From contig NZ_JACHTD010000006.1 in NCBI RefSeq assembly GCF_014145665.1, positions 124,001 to 188,000 of the forward strand: a stretch of 64,000 nt of DNA, written 5' to 3'. Below, in pieces: positions 46,390 through 57,995 of this stretch. The position numbers and the translations under genes are program-made. Each line of letters starts with the position of its first letter. Within the stretch, counting starts at the first letter, position 1. The notes below the pieces were generated by a model, which ran no database searches, was not told the DNA's origin, and was given only the letters and a program-made list of their open reading frames with translations. This stretch comes from Myroides sp. NP-2 (lineage in GTDB: Bacteria; Bacteroidota; Bacteroidia; Flavobacteriales; Flavobacteriaceae).

Positions 46390-47253
46390 TTATCCTAAAT
46401 ACGTTTTTAGTATTTTACTTCTTGATGTATGTTTCAAACGACGGATTGCTTTTTCTTTAATCTGACGAACACGTTCTCTCGTTAAGTCAAAAGTTTCTCC
46501 TATTTCTTCTAAGGTCATTGGGTGTTGATCTCCTAAGCCGAAGTACAAACGAACTACATCTGCCTCTCTAGGTGTTAAGGTTTCCAATGCTCTTTCAATT
46601 TCTGTACGCAGTGATTCGTGAATTAACTCACGGTCTGGATTTGGTGATTCTCCTGAACGCAATACGTCATATAAGTTCGAATCTTCTCCTTCAACTAAAG
46701 GAGCATCCATCGACAAGTGACGACCTGAGTTTTTCATACTCTCTTTTACATCATTTACAGTCATATCCAACTCAACGGCAATTTCCTCTGCAGAAGGTGG
46801 ACGCTCATTTGACTGCTCTAATAACGCGTACATCTTATTAATTTTGTTAATCGAACCAATTTTGTTTAATGGTAAACGTACAATTCTCGATTGCTCCGCC
46901 AAAGCAGATAAAATAGATTGTCTAATCCACCAAACCGCGTAAGAAATAAACTTAAACCCTCGAGTTTCATCAAAACGCTGTGCTGCTTTGATCAACCCTA
47001 AGTTTCCTTCATTAATCAAATCCGGAAGGGTTAATCCTTGATTTTGGTACTGTTTTGCTACCGAAACCACGAATCTCAAGTTCGCTTTAGTCAATTTTTC
47101 TAAAGCTCTTTGATCACCTGCCTTAATTCGCTGTGCTAATTCTACCTCTTCATCTGCAGTAATCAAATCTACTTTACCAATCTCTTGCAAATACTTATCG
47201 AGTGAAGCAGTTTCACGATTCGTAACTTGCTTGGTAATTTTAAGTTGTCTCAT
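46390..47253 (-). CDS. rpoD: Primary sigma factor RpoD (short Bacteroidota type)
   Basis: 287 residues, the short form without region 1.1 seen in Bacteroidota. Visible: region 1.2 ([22 protein letters not shown]), region 2 ([35 protein letters not shown]), region 3 and region 4 ([20 protein letters not shown]). Recognises TTG-N19-TAnnTTTG promoters such as that of miaB. Unusual for the phylum, a good AAGGAGT ribosome-binding site precedes the ATG. Confidence 0.97.
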   Translation of the reverse strand: MRQLKITKQVTNRETASLDKYLQEIGKVDLITADEEVELAQRIKAGDQRALEKLTKANLRFVVSVAKQYQNQGLTLPDLINEGNLGLIKAAQRFDETRGFKFISYAVWWIRQSILSALAEQSRIVRLPLNKIGSINKINKMYALLEQSNERPPSAEEIAVELDMTVNDVKESMKNSGRHLSMDAPLVEGEDSNLYDVLRSGESPNPDRELIHESLRTEIERALETLTPREADVVRLYFGLGDQHPMTLEEIGETFDLTRERVRQIKEKAIRRLKHTSRSKILKTYLG

Positions 47254-47261
47254 ATTATTTT

Positions 47262-47268
47262 ACTCCTT
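47262..47268 (-). promoter_or_regulatory. Shine-Dalgarno-like site of rpoD
   Basis: AAGGAGT on the minus strand, 8 bases before the rpoD ATG. Such sites are scarce in Bacteroidota; few other genes of this window show one. Confidence 0.6.
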
Positions 47269-47370
47269 ATTTGTCTTTGTTCTTATGGTCTACATTAGTT
47301 ATACGTATACTTCATTAAAAAAGTTACAATATTTGAAAAAATAATTTTTTCCGTAGTTCTGTTTGAAAAA

Positions 47371-47407
47371 TTAAAAGCCTTAAAAACTAGGTTTTCAAGG
47401 CTTTTAA
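47371..47407 (-). terminator. Terminator of the trimethylamine monooxygenase gene
   Basis: Stem TTAAAAGCCTT/AAGGCTTTTAA with an inner AAAAC/GTTTT pairing. The T run on the minus strand is weak but present. Confidence 0.7.
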
Positions 47408-47437
47408 TAAAAATATTTTTACCAATCCGTTATTGAA

Positions 47438-49231
<1,794 letters not shown>

Positions 49232-49525
49232 ATGAACCTAACCAAACAAACCACCACGATTTTGCAGTTGCTTTCATTTGGCAGCGTTATATCGGTTATA
49301 AGCTTTATGCTGCTATCACGCGTTGGAGAAAATGGTATTTACACCTTTACTGTCTTAGGTGCTATATATGAGATGTTGTGGCTTCCTTCTGTTGCTGCTC
49401 TCTTTAGTTTACCCTTGGCGTGGTTGATCTTTGCCTTCAAGAAAAAAGTAGCATGGAACCAACTATATCTCCCTGTAGTTCTAATACTGGGGACTTTGTT
49501 GTATCTCCTTGTATTCTTCACATAA
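49232..49525 (+). CDS. Small membrane protein of unknown function
   Basis: 97 residues with three hydrophobic helices (about 9-30, 45-66, 74-96) and little else. A promoter-like sequence 20 bases upstream supports that it is expressed. No family recognised. Confidence 0.6.
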   Translation: MNLTKQTTTILQLLSFGSVISVISFMLLSRVGENGIYTFTVLGAIYEMLWLPSVAALFSLPLAWLIFAFKKKVAWNQLYLPVVLILGTLLYLLVFFT

Positions 49526-49697
49526 AAGGGGATCGTCTAACAAGCCTAACAAGATAGAATCCCATCTAATTTTAGGTATTTTTTTGCTATACATAGGTAT
49601 ATGACTATTCCTAGGTATGCGTTAAAGAATAATGACTACTCTTGGGCAATTGCAGCATTTTTAATCGACGAGAAAAGTCGAGTTTTATACCATACAA

Positions 49698-49726
49698 AAG
49701 AGGGTGTCCCAAAAGGACATCCTCTT
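49698..49726 (-). terminator. Terminator of the panE-like gene
   Basis: 12-bp stem AAGAGGGTGTCC/GGACATCCTCTT with one G-T pair; minus-strand continuation TTTTG. Confidence 0.75.
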
Positions 49727-49728
49727 AT

Positions 49729-50670
49729 TTATTCTGCAGTATACTTTCCTTGCTTATCTTTTAATGCGCTATACATGTTTTGATACGTAGGTACGTCAAC
49801 GTGTAATCGCCTGCCTTCACGAATAAAATAAGCGGCCATTACATCGAGTTCAGTTTTCACTTTATTACTGATAAAATCGCTGTGCATGGAAGTTGTGGAA
49901 TCAAAGGGAATTGCTTGTAAGCGTTGCATAATTACCTCAACGACATCTGCGGCTACACTTACACCTTTAGCTCTGGCAATTTCAGCTGCTTCCGTAACAA
50001 GCGCATGAATCTCTTTCGGATGATCGCGCATGACTACCCCAAACGAGCAGTTGTAAAAAGCGGTAGCTACAGCAGAAGAAGACACTAAGATGTACTTCTC
50101 CCAAACCTCACGAGCAATCTCTTGGGTACAAATAGAGGTAATTCCCGCTGCTTTAAATAGTTGATCTAAATCCAACATACGCTGGGTGATTTTATCTGTA
50201 CGACCAAATACAATCTTTTGTCTTCCACTTGGGTTGTCAATCACCCCAGCTTCTTTTAAACGAGAAACCATATAGGTACATCCTTGCCAAACTTCCGCTT
50301 GCAGATGTTCAGTAAGCTTCTCAAAGGCTTCTACTCCATTCAATAAAGGCAATATAACCGTGTTTTTAGACACGATTCTCTTTAAATCAACAATGACATC
50401 GTCAAGATCGTATTCTTTCGTACAAAGCAAGATATAATCCATTGTACCTAATGCCTCAACGCTTTCCACTACTTGTGTCGGTTTTCCAACTACAACAGTG
50501 TCTTTTGATCGCACGGTAATGCCCGCATCTTTAATCTTAGCGCCATGTACTCCTCTAGCAACAAAGTGAATGTTTATCCTGGAATCGGCTTCAAAGTGAT
50601 GGGCTAATAAGCCTCCATAGAATCCACCTACTCCTCCTAGCCCTATAATTCCTATATTTATTTTATCCAT
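49729..50670 (-). CDS. 2-dehydropantoate 2-reductase family protein
   Basis: 313 residues. N-terminal Rossmann GLGGVGGFYGGLLAHHF, then FVARGVHGAKI, and KEYDLDDVI; C-terminal helical domain with EVWEKYILVSSSAVATAFYNC, in which the KY segment corresponds to the catalytic Lys of ketopantoate reductases. Predicted NADPH-dependent reduction of 2-dehydropantoate in pantothenate synthesis. Paralogues of other substrates exist, so panE is not assigned. Confidence 0.88.
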   Translation of the reverse strand: MDKINIGIIGLGGVGGFYGGLLAHHFEADSRINIHFVARGVHGAKIKDAGITVRSKDTVVVGKPTQVVESVEALGTMDYILLCTKEYDLDDVIVDLKRIVSKNTVILPLLNGVEAFEKLTEHLQAEVWQGCTYMVSRLKEAGVIDNPSGRQKIVFGRTDKITQRMLDLDQLFKAAGITSICTQEIAREVWEKYILVSSSAVATAFYNCSFGVVMRDHPKEIHALVTEAAEIARAKGVSVAADVVEVIMQRLQAIPFDSTTSMHSDFISNKVKTELDVMAAYFIREGRRLHVDVPTYQNMYSALKDKQGKYTAE

Positions 50671-50687
50671 GATGATGATTAGTTTAC

Positions 50688-50795
50688 GGTTGACAGTTTA
50701 GATTTGTCTAAAATAAAACATTTTTTCTTAGTTCACACATTGCACCACCTTATACGCTACCAGAGTGCTAGTCTCCCCCAGACAAACTGTCAACC
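50688..50795. repeat. 108-bp segment bounded by a 12-bp inverted repeat
   Basis: GGTTGACAGTTT at 50688-50699 and its exact reverse complement AAACTGTCAACC at 50784-50795. The segment holds no gene. It lies just upstream of the panE-like gene and could be a small mobile element scar or a regulatory structure. Confidence 0.6.
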
Positions 50796-50807
50796 TTAAA
50801 ACAAAAA

Positions 50808-50833
50808 AAAACACCTCAATTGAGGTGTTTTTT
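50808..50833 (-). terminator. Terminator of pnp
   Basis: AACACCTCAATTGAGGTGTT palindrome with T run on the minus strand, 4 bases after the pnp stop. Confidence 0.9.
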
Positions 50834-50836
50834 ATC

Positions 50837-53017
50837 TTATTTTCTTTCTTCTTTTTTCGCTCCTTGTGTACCTTCTGGTTTGTTACCTTCTGGTTTATTT
50901 TCTCTTGGAGGACGAGGTAAAAGTGCTTTCTTCGAAACTTTAGGTTTTTTTGTTTTTGGATCAATACCCATGTATTTCACCTCAAATTCATCACCCATTT
51001 TCAATACATCTGAAGGATTTTCAATGCGTTTCCAATCCAATTCAGATACGTGAAGTAAGGTCTCTTTTCCTGGTACAAATTCTACAACTGCACCGAAATC
51101 AAGCATTTTCACTACTTTCACTTTGTATATTTCTCCTTCTACTGGAGAGAAGATTGTATTGTTGATAGAAGCAATAGCCTTATCCATACCTGCTGCATCA
51201 GTACCCAATACTTCAATTACACCGAAGTCACCTTCCTCGTTAATTACGATTGTAGTACCTGTTTCTGCTTGAAGTGCTTGAATATTTTTACCTCCAGGTC
51301 CGATAACTGCACCGATAAAATCTTTAGGGATTGTAACGGTAACAATTTTAGGAGCTTTTGGTTTTACTGTAGCATTTGGAACAGCGATCGTTTCTTCTAA
51401 TAATCCAAGGATATGAAGACGTCCATCAAGCGCTTGTTTTAACGCTTGTTCCATGATTTCATAAGCTAGTCCATCGATTTTGATATCCATTTGACAAGCT
51501 GTGATACCGTCTTTCGTTCCTGTAACTTTAAAGTCCATATCCCCTAAGTGATCTTCATCACCTAAAATATCAGACAAGACAGCCCAACGACCAGTTTTTG
51601 AATCGGAGATTAATCCCATAGCGATTCCAGAAACCGGTTTAGTGATTTGGATACCTGCATCCATCAAGGCTAATGTACCAGCACAAACAGTTGCCATAGA
51701 AGACGAACCGTTCGACTCTAATACTTCAGACACAAGACGAATAGTATAAGGACAATCAGCAGGAATCATGTTTTTCAACGCGCGTTGCGCTAAGTTACCA
51801 TGACCTACTTCTCTACGTGATGTACCGCGTAAAGGTTTGGCTTCACCTGTTGAGAATGGAGGGAAGTTATAGTGTAAGTAAAAACGCTCTTCTCCTTGCT
51901 CACTTGGTAAATCAATAATATTAGCATCTCTAGAAGTACCTAGGGTTACCGTTGCTAGCGCTTGGGTTTCACCACGGGTAAAGATAGAAGATCCATGAAC
52001 CGATGGCAAGTAGTCTACTTCACTCCAAATCGGGCGAATTTCTGTAGTTTTACGACCATCAAGACGAATATTTTGATCCAAGATCAGGTTTCGAACAGCT
52101 TCTTTTTGTGTTTTCTTGAAGTAAGTGCTGATTAATTCCCCTTTTTCCTCTAAATCTTCTTCAGAGAACAAAGCTTTAACCTCTTCGTATACTTCAGCGA
52201 ATTTCTCACCACGCTCACTTTTAGCACTTGCATGTGAAGCAATATCGTACAATTTAGCGTAAGCTGCGTCGTACACGATTTTTTCTACTTCAGCATCAGT
52301 TGGCTCAGCTTCGTACTCACGGTAAGTAAGTCCTAATGCTGCGCGCATTTTTTCTTGTGCTTCAATTTGAACTTTGATAGCATCATGAGCAAATTTAATT
52401 GCATCAATCATTTCTTGTTCAGAGATTTCTCTCATTTCACCTTCTACCATACAAACAGAGTCTTTCGAAGCACCGATCATCATATCGATATCCGATTGCT
52501 CTAATTGTTCTTTAGAAGGGTTGATGATAAATTGTCCATCAATACGACCCACGCGAACTTCAGAGATCGAGTTGTAGAAAGGAATATCTGACACAGCTAA
52601 AGCAGCAGAAGCAGCTAAACCAGCTAATGCATCAGGCATTACATTTTCGTCGTGAGACATCAATTGAATCATCACTTGCGTTTCTGCGTGGTAGTCATCA
52701 GGGAACAAAGGGCGTAAACAACGGTCAACTAGACGCATTGTCAAAACTTCTTGGTCGCTCGGACGAGCTTCACGTTTAAAAAAGCCTCCTGGAAAACGTC
52801 CAGCAGCAGCGAATTTTTCTCTGTAATCTACAGTTAAAGGAAGGAAGTCCACACCAGGATTTGCCGTTCTCGCAGAAACAGCTGTAGCCAAAAGCATACA
52901 GTCTCCCATACGAACAACAACAGAACCATCTGCTTGTTTCGCTAATTTCCCAGTCTCGATTGAGATGCTACGTCCATCTCCTAAATCGATAATTTCTTTG
53001 GTTACCTTAGGAATCAT
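50837..53017 (-). CDS. pnp: Polynucleotide phosphorylase
   Basis: 726 residues. Two RNase PH-like domains ([24 protein letters not shown]-type segments near 75-100 and [27 protein letters not shown] around 395), helical linker, KH domain ([17 protein letters not shown]) and S1 domain ([15 protein letters not shown]). Tail has a repeated GNKPEG and basic residues. Degrades RNA 3' to 5' using phosphate. Its leader carries a stable hairpin 25 bases before the ATG. Confidence 0.97.
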   Translation of the reverse strand: MIPKVTKEIIDLGDGRSISIETGKLAKQADGSVVVRMGDCMLLATAVSARTANPGVDFLPLTVDYREKFAAAGRFPGGFFKREARPSDQEVLTMRLVDRCLRPLFPDDYHAETQVMIQLMSHDENVMPDALAGLAASAALAVSDIPFYNSISEVRVGRIDGQFIINPSKEQLEQSDIDMMIGASKDSVCMVEGEMREISEQEMIDAIKFAHDAIKVQIEAQEKMRAALGLTYREYEAEPTDAEVEKIVYDAAYAKLYDIASHASAKSERGEKFAEVYEEVKALFSEEDLEEKGELISTYFKKTQKEAVRNLILDQNIRLDGRKTTEIRPIWSEVDYLPSVHGSSIFTRGETQALATVTLGTSRDANIIDLPSEQGEERFYLHYNFPPFSTGEAKPLRGTSRREVGHGNLAQRALKNMIPADCPYTIRLVSEVLESNGSSSMATVCAGTLALMDAGIQITKPVSGIAMGLISDSKTGRWAVLSDILGDEDHLGDMDFKVTGTKDGITACQMDIKIDGLAYEIMEQALKQALDGRLHILGLLEETIAVPNATVKPKAPKIVTVTIPKDFIGAVIGPGGKNIQALQAETGTTIVINEEGDFGVIEVLGTDAAGMDKAIASINNTIFSPVEGEIYKVKVVKMLDFGAVVEFVPGKETLLHVSELDWKRIENPSDVLKMGDEFEVKYMGIDPKTKKPKVSKKALLPRPPRENKPEGNKPEGTQGAKKEERK

Positions 53018-53042
53018 AATAATTTAATACTTTAGGGTTTCT

Positions 53043-53060
53043 GTCTCTCCGAAGAGAGAC
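53043..53060 (-). promoter_or_regulatory. C(UUCG)G hairpin in the pnp leader
   Basis: On the minus strand GTCTCTC-TTCG-GAGAGAC: a perfect 7-bp stem closed by a cUUCGg tetraloop. Located 25 bases before the pnp ATG with no T run, so not a terminator. A candidate RNA-processing or autoregulation site. Confidence 0.65.
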
Positions 53061-53066
53061 GTAAAA

Positions 53067-53097
53067 TGTGTTGTGTGTGTTGTGTTGTGTGTTGTGT
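53067..53097. repeat. TG-rich simple repeat in the pnp leader region
   Basis: 31 bases built from TGTGT and TGTTG units between rpsO and pnp. It may slip in length. Confidence 0.8.
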
Positions 53098-53153
53098 AGT
53101 ATATGAAACCCAATGAAAAACCAGATCTAACTCTGCTAAAGGCAAAAAAACAA

Positions 53154-53177
53154 AAAGAGGCGCGCAGGCACCTCTTT
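53154..53177 (-). terminator. Terminator of rpsO
   Basis: Minus strand AAAGAGGTGC-CTGC-GCGCCTCTTT followed by TTGTTTTTTT. Ten-bp stem with one wobble. Confidence 0.88.
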
Positions 53178-53187
53178 CCTATATTGA

Positions 53188-53457
53188 TTATTTTCTAATA
53201 CCCAATACTTTAATGATCTCACGATATCTGTTAATCTCAGTTTTCTTTAAGTAGTCAAGAAGTCTTCTTCTTTTACCTACTAAAAGAACTAATGAACGCT
53301 CCGTGTTGTAATCTTTACGATTTCTTTTTAAGTGCTCAGTTAAGTGAGAGATTCTGTAAGTGAACAAAGCGATTTGTCCTTCTGCAGATCCTGTGTTTGC
53401 AGCTACACCTCCATGTTGTTGGAAGATCTCAGCTTTTTTTTCTTTTGTTAAATACAT
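53188..53457 (-). CDS. rpsO: Ribosomal protein S15
   Basis: 89 residues. Family signature LTEHLKRNRKDYNTERSLVL followed by VGKRRRLLDYLKK. Binds 16S rRNA in the 30S platform. Precedes pnp, the order known from many bacteria, but here a terminator separates them. Confidence 0.97.
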   Translation of the reverse strand: MYLTKEKKAEIFQQHGGVAANTGSAEGQIALFTYRISHLTEHLKRNRKDYNTERSLVLLVGKRRRLLDYLKKTEINRYREIIKVLGIRK

Positions 53458-53596
53458 GCCAATATTCTTTAATGATTTTTATGTACGAATTCTAGTGTTC
53501 TAAAATTCAGTTGCAAAGGTAATTTTATTTTTTAAATCTACATCACAGTTCATGATTTATTTTAAAAAAAATAATATTCCCTTCATTGGCAATTGA

Positions 53597-54058
53597 TTAC
53601 AAATATAAGGAAGCGATTGATTCATTCAGCGCTTCCAAAAATTCTTGATCTTCTTTTGTGAAGGCATTTAGTGTATGTGAATCAATATCAAGCTGTCCAA
53701 TATTCTGCCCAGATACAAATAAAGGCACAACTATTTCGGCTTTTACTGTAAGGCTACAAGCAATATAATTGGTTTGAGCGGTGACATCGTCCACCAAAAA
53801 AGTTTGATTGCTCTCGGCTACTTGTCCACATATTCCCTTCCCGAAAGGAATAAGAATATGATCGGTTGCTTCGCCTGTATAAGGACCTAAATGCAAGACG
53901 CGTTTTTCAGCATCGGCAAAATAAAATCCAACCCAATCATAGTGTGCCACTCGTTTTTCCAAGAGATCACAAATACGTTGTAATTTAGCAGTTATAGTAT
54001 CCTCACTATGTATAATCTGTCTTGCCTCATCTAAGAGTGTTTGATATGTTGTATGCAT
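53597..54058 (-). CDS. Free methionine-(R)-sulfoxide reductase (GAF domain)
   Basis: 153 residues, a single GAF domain. Conserved Cys 77 (GKGICGQ) and Cys 101 (NYIACS), with VDWVGFYF-like start (YDWVGFYFADA) and EIVVPLF and GQLDIDSH as in fRMsr/MsrC proteins. Reduces free methionine-R-sulfoxide in the cytoplasm. Confidence 0.9.
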   Translation of the reverse strand: MHTTYQTLLDEARQIIHSEDTITAKLQRICDLLEKRVAHYDWVGFYFADAEKRVLHLGPYTGEATDHILIPFGKGICGQVAESNQTFLVDDVTAQTNYIACSLTVKAEIVVPLFVSGQNIGQLDIDSHTLNAFTKEDQEFLEALNESIASLYL

Positions 54059-54197
54059 TTACTTTAACTTTAGTCTATCATGTATCGAACAAAGGTACGC
54101 GATATGGCGTAGGCATTTTTTCTTTTTTCACCGCTATATTTTACACAAAAATCTTTCCAAACAATCAAAATCATGCTTTTTTTCTTATTTTTGTTTC

Positions 54198-54671
54198 ATG
54201 CTTAAGAAACGTCTTGTCAGTATGCTGTTTTTATTGATCTTCCTATTCTCGAATATAGGATGGTCCATGAGCGTGCATTATTGTCAAGGCGAAGCCCATT
54301 ATAGTCCGTTGCGCTATGCGCATACGCATTTGGAATCGGGATGTGTGATGGAATCGACTATAGAGTCGGAACCGCAACGCGAAGAGAAATCCTGTTGTTC
54401 TACTCAAACGCCTATTGAAGAAGCAGTCAAAAAATTTGCTGATAAGCAATGTTGTCAAAATGATTTGATCAAATCAAATCCTTCGGACCACAATATTCAA
54501 CACGTTTACGCTCCACATTTCGATTTTATCTTACCAGACTACAGCTGGACAACACTTACTACACCATGGGTATATCTTCCTGCTAAAAAACAGGAGACCC
54601 TAGCTTATTACTTAGAGGCTAACGCCCCTCCACTCTATCAACTCTATTGTCGCCTCGTTTTTTACGCCTAA
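54198..54671 (+). CDS. HYC_CC_PP family protein
   Basis: 157 residues. Signal peptide, then HYCQG, a CC pair (EKSCCSTQ), a second pair (QCCQND) and near the end APP: the motifs that give this Bacteroidota family its name. Secreted to periplasm or outer surface. First gene of a trio with a TonB receptor and an HMA-domain protein, which suggests metal (copper) binding. A TATTTTTG box only 4 bases before the ATG would give a very short leader. Confidence 0.88.
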   Translation: MLKKRLVSMLFLLIFLFSNIGWSMSVHYCQGEAHYSPLRYAHTHLESGCVMESTIESEPQREEKSCCSTQTPIEEAVKKFADKQCCQNDLIKSNPSDHNIQHVYAPHFDFILPDYSWTTLTTPWVYLPAKKQETLAYYLEANAPPLYQLYCRLVFYA

Positions 54672-54746
54672 CTGTTGTTTTACATTTTGTTAGACCTCTT
54701 TTTGCAGGTCAAACCTATACTATGTATTACTATTCACACGTAAAAA

Positions 54747-56990
54747 ATGATAAAAAATTTAGTTACTCTCACCGTATTAACTGTGGGAACTTCGCTATAT
54801 GCACAACAAACTATTACAGGGCAAATTGTAGATGAGAATCAAATTCCAGTAATTGGAGCCTCTGTTTTTTATGCCGACGCCTCAATTGGTGTTACAACAG
54901 ACGCCCAGGGAAAATTTACCCTGACTTCTATAGACTCGGAAGCGCTAACCATTTCCTATATTGGCTATAAAACGCAACGCATCAAAACACAAGCTAATCA
55001 ATCTTATACCATCGTCTTACAGCCTGAAGATTCACTAGAGGAGGTGGTAATCAAAACCAAACAGCGCAATACGAGTCGTTCGATCAAAGGAACGACCAAT
55101 ACGCATACGATGAACAGCGGTGAATTACTCAAAGCTGCTTGTTGTAATATATCCGAGGCCTTCGAAACGAATCCGTCCATTGACGTCAACTATACGGATG
55201 CTATTACAGGAACCAAACAAATAAAAATGTTGGGACTAACTAGTCCGTATATCTTAATTGCAGAGGAAAATATTCCTTCTGTACGCGGGGCTTCTCAAAT
55301 ATATGGGATGACCTTTACACCAGGAACTTGGGTAGAGAGCATTCAAGTAACCAAAGGAGCGGGTACGGTAATTAACGGTTATGAGAGTATTTCGGGCCAA
55401 TTAAACACCGAATTGATTAAACCAGCGACAGATCGTCCGCTATTTGTCAACTTATACGGTTCTACGGATGAGCGTTTCGAAGCCAACATTCACGGAAATT
55501 ATCACATCAACGACAAATGGAGCTCCTCCTTGTTTATTCACGGCAATTTGAGAAGTGGAGATCACGACAAAAATCACGATGGTTTTCTAGACATGCCTAA
55601 AGGAGAACAAATCAACGTGATGAATCGTTGGCAGTATATCAACGCTGAAAAAGGGGTGGTAAATTTCATTACCGCTCGTTATATGAAAGACAATAAAGTA
55701 GCTGGGCAGGTTAATTTTGACAAGAAAAAAGACAAGGGATCAACCACAGTATGGGGCTCAGAAATCAATACGGAAAAATTAGATTTATCGACCAAACTCG
55801 GCTACGTATTTGCTGATTTGCCTTTTCAAAGTGTAGGTATACAAGTGGCGTACAACTACCACAAACAAGATTCTTACTTTGGGTTAAATCGCTACGATAT
55901 TAAACAGAATAGCTTGTATTCTAACCTTGTTTTCAATTCGATTATCAGCAATACTTTACACAAATTTACTACAGGACTAACGTTTACGCTTGATCAATAC
56001 ACAGAAAACGTTTTTGTTCCTGGGATTGCAGACAATTTCAATCGAACAGATAATGCGTTAGGTGCGTTCTATGAGTATACGTACGACAACACGACAGACT
56101 TCAGCCTTATTGCAGGTATGCGCGTGGACTATCACAACCGCATGGGTGTATTTGCTACGCCGCGTTTGCACTTGCGCTACAATCCGTGGACCAATGGGGT
56201 ATTACGCGCTTCCGCAGGAAGAGGAAAACGCATTGCCAATGTTTTTGCGGAGAATCAACTCTTTTTTGCGACAAATCGCTTGTTTCAAATTGAGGGAAAC
56301 AACGGAAAAACATACAACTTAGATCCTGAAATTGCGTGGAATTATGGGCTGAGCTTTACTCAAAACTTTCATTTTATCGGTCGAAAAGGAGATATAACGT
56401 TGGACTTCTACCGCACGGATTTTGACAATCAAATTGTGGTGGATGCGGATTACCATTCACATCAATTGTTGTTTTACAATTTAGATGGCAAATCATACGC
56501 CAACAGTTTTCAGCTCGAGACCAATTACAACCTGGCGCGTAATCTAAACTTGCGCACCGCTTATAAATACTACGATATTAGCATAGATCAAAAAACGGGA
56601 AAATTTGAAAAAGCCTACCAGCCCAAACACCGCATATTTGCTAATGTTGAATACACTACGGAAGAGCAAGACAATGGGGCCCATTGGAAGTTCGATTTTA
56701 CGTATAATTGGTTAGGTAAGCAACGCATTACCTCAACAGCACAATATGAACCGGCTAATCAGATGAAAAAGACTTCTACCCCTTATTCGCTGATGAACTT
56801 CCAAGTGACTAAAGTATTTTCTCCTCAATTTGAGGTCTATCTAGGGGGTGAAAACATTGGCAATTACAAGCAACGCAATCCGATTGTCAATGCACAAAAT
56901 CCCTTTGATGCTGATTTTGATACCTCCATGGTCTATGCTCCAATTGCGGGTGCTATGTACTATGCTGGATTGCGTTTTAAACTTGATTAA
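54747..56990 (+). CDS. TonB-dependent receptor, probably copper-linked
   Basis: 747 residues. Signal peptide to YAQ, carboxypeptidase-regulatory-like domain (TGQIVDENQIPVIGASVFY), TonB plug (ELLKAACCNISEAFETNPSI, with a CC pair) and 22-strand-type barrel with Bacteroidota end (YAGLRFKLD). It stands between an HYC_CC_PP protein and an HMA protein. The trio suggests metal passage across the outer membrane. The substrate assignment is inference. Confidence 0.9.
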   Translation: MIKNLVTLTVLTVGTSLYAQQTITGQIVDENQIPVIGASVFYADASIGVTTDAQGKFTLTSIDSEALTISYIGYKTQRIKTQANQSYTIVLQPEDSLEEVVIKTKQRNTSRSIKGTTNTHTMNSGELLKAACCNISEAFETNPSIDVNYTDAITGTKQIKMLGLTSPYILIAEENIPSVRGASQIYGMTFTPGTWVESIQVTKGAGTVINGYESISGQLNTELIKPATDRPLFVNLYGSTDERFEANIHGNYHINDKWSSSLFIHGNLRSGDHDKNHDGFLDMPKGEQINVMNRWQYINAEKGVVNFITARYMKDNKVAGQVNFDKKKDKGSTTVWGSEINTEKLDLSTKLGYVFADLPFQSVGIQVAYNYHKQDSYFGLNRYDIKQNSLYSNLVFNSIISNTLHKFTTGLTFTLDQYTENVFVPGIADNFNRTDNALGAFYEYTYDNTTDFSLIAGMRVDYHNRMGVFATPRLHLRYNPWTNGVLRASAGRGKRIANVFAENQLFFATNRLFQIEGNNGKTYNLDPEIAWNYGLSFTQNFHFIGRKGDITLDFYRTDFDNQIVVDADYHSHQLLFYNLDGKSYANSFQLETNYNLARNLNLRTAYKYYDISIDQKTGKFEKAYQPKHRIFANVEYTTEEQDNGAHWKFDFTYNWLGKQRITSTAQYEPANQMKKTSTPYSLMNFQVTKVFSPQFEVYLGGENIGNYKQRNPIVNAQNPFDADFDTSMVYAPIAGAMYYAGLRFKLD

Positions 56991-57010
56991 TTAACTCAAA
57001 CTCTTATACA

Positions 57011-57346
57011 ATGAAAAAATTATTGTTTACACTTGGCGCAACACTTTTTGCAACAGTAGCGCTTTTTGCTCAAGAAAAAGAGCAACCCAAACAAATCATT
57101 GCCGTAAAAGGACAATGTGAAATGTGCAAAAAACGAATCGAAAAAGCCGCCCTTGATGTAAAAGGTGTTCGCTCCGTTGATTGGTCTGTGGCAGATCAGC
57201 AATTAACGGTTTACTTGAATCCGAAAAAGACAACAGGAAAAGAGGTACAAGAAGCAATTGCTAAAGCGGGACATGATACAGCAGAGATAAAGGCTTCAGA
57301 GGAAGCATACAACGGGTTACACAGTTGTTGCAAATACCAAAGATAA
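57011..57346 (+). CDS. Periplasmic heavy-metal-associated (HMA) domain protein
   Basis: 111 residues. Signal peptide to FAQE, then one HMA fold with KGQCEMCKKRIEKA (CxxC metal site at about 37-40) and KGVRSVDWSVADQQLTVYL. The C-terminus adds SCCKYQ, a further Cys pair. Predicted periplasmic copper carrier, third gene of the trio, 20 bases after the receptor. A terminator follows. Confidence 0.9.
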   Translation: MKKLLFTLGATLFATVALFAQEKEQPKQIIAVKGQCEMCKKRIEKAALDVKGVRSVDWSVADQQLTVYLNPKKTTGKEVQEAIAKAGHDTAEIKASEEAYNGLHSCCKYQR

Positions 57347-57353
57347 CAACATA

Positions 57354-57388
57354 AAAAAAGCACTAACTAGCGATTAGTGCTTTTTTTT
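57354..57388 (+). terminator. Terminator of the metal trio
   Basis: Stem AAAAGCACTAA/TTAGTGCTTTT followed by more T. Confidence 0.92.
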
Positions 57389-57915
57389 CAAACAACAATA
57401 TGCTATTCTGTAGCCAAACTCACAAACTACAAAATATCCTTTTTCTTTTTCATAGCACTTCCTTTTATCTACAGTAAACTGTCTTGGTCAAGACAAACGT
57501 TGCTTACTCCTAGAATAAAAAGAAAGGTATTATCTTTTTATAGCTGTATTTTATTACACTACAAATGTAGGATGGTATGCATGCATAAAACATGACTTTT
57601 ATCACTTTTTACAAAAATTAATAAAATTTAAGCTTATATAGATCAATAATCCTTCTCTCTCCTTCTAAAAAAATTAATCTTGCACACTGTACCCTCTTTG
57701 CCTACCTATCAAAATGCAAGTTGTTTATTGTACTTGATCCCCCCTACCGAACAACCTTAACTGCTTCATAAACGGAGTTATCTTGTCGTTTTGATGGCTT
57801 AACTTCCGTTTTAATCTCATTTAGAAGTCATTGAAGTATAAAATACAACATACAAACATATGTTGCTTTTTATTAAATATTTCAAATATTTTTAGTTAAA
57901 TTAATAAGGATAATT
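57389..57915. other. Intergenic stretch before the GLPGLI gene
   Basis: About 530 AT-rich bases. No supported gene, RNA or repeat seen. A 72-codon plus-strand frame within it has no family marks. Confidence 0.55.
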
Positions 57916-57945
57916 TTTGTAAATAATGATATTTATTTACTTTCG
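57916..57945 (+). promoter_or_regulatory. Promoter of the GLPGLI/receptor pair
   Basis: TTTG at 57916-57919, 18 bases, then TACTTTCG at 57938-57945, close to TAnnTTTG. Transcription would start just before 57955. Confidence 0.6.
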
Positions 57946-57995
57946 GGAGGGACTAAAAATTAAATATCATAAAAAAAACAATCACAATAATCGTC

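Noticed and set aside
49601-49783. Plus-strand frame of 60 codons between the small membrane protein and the panE-like gene
   Set aside because: Runs through the terminator hairpin and into the antisense of the panE-like gene; no recognisable domain.
50728-50964. Minus-strand frame of 78 codons at the pnp end
   Set aside because: Overlaps the pnp terminator and 3' end in another frame; Lys/Asn-rich shadow.
53067-53097. TG-rich run as a CRISPR-like or regulatory array
   Set aside because: Units are too short and irregular; a simple repeat only. No CRISPR array or cas gene was seen in the window.
57377-57595. Plus-strand frame of 72 codons after the HMA gene
   Set aside because: Starts inside the terminator T run; composition unlike a protein.
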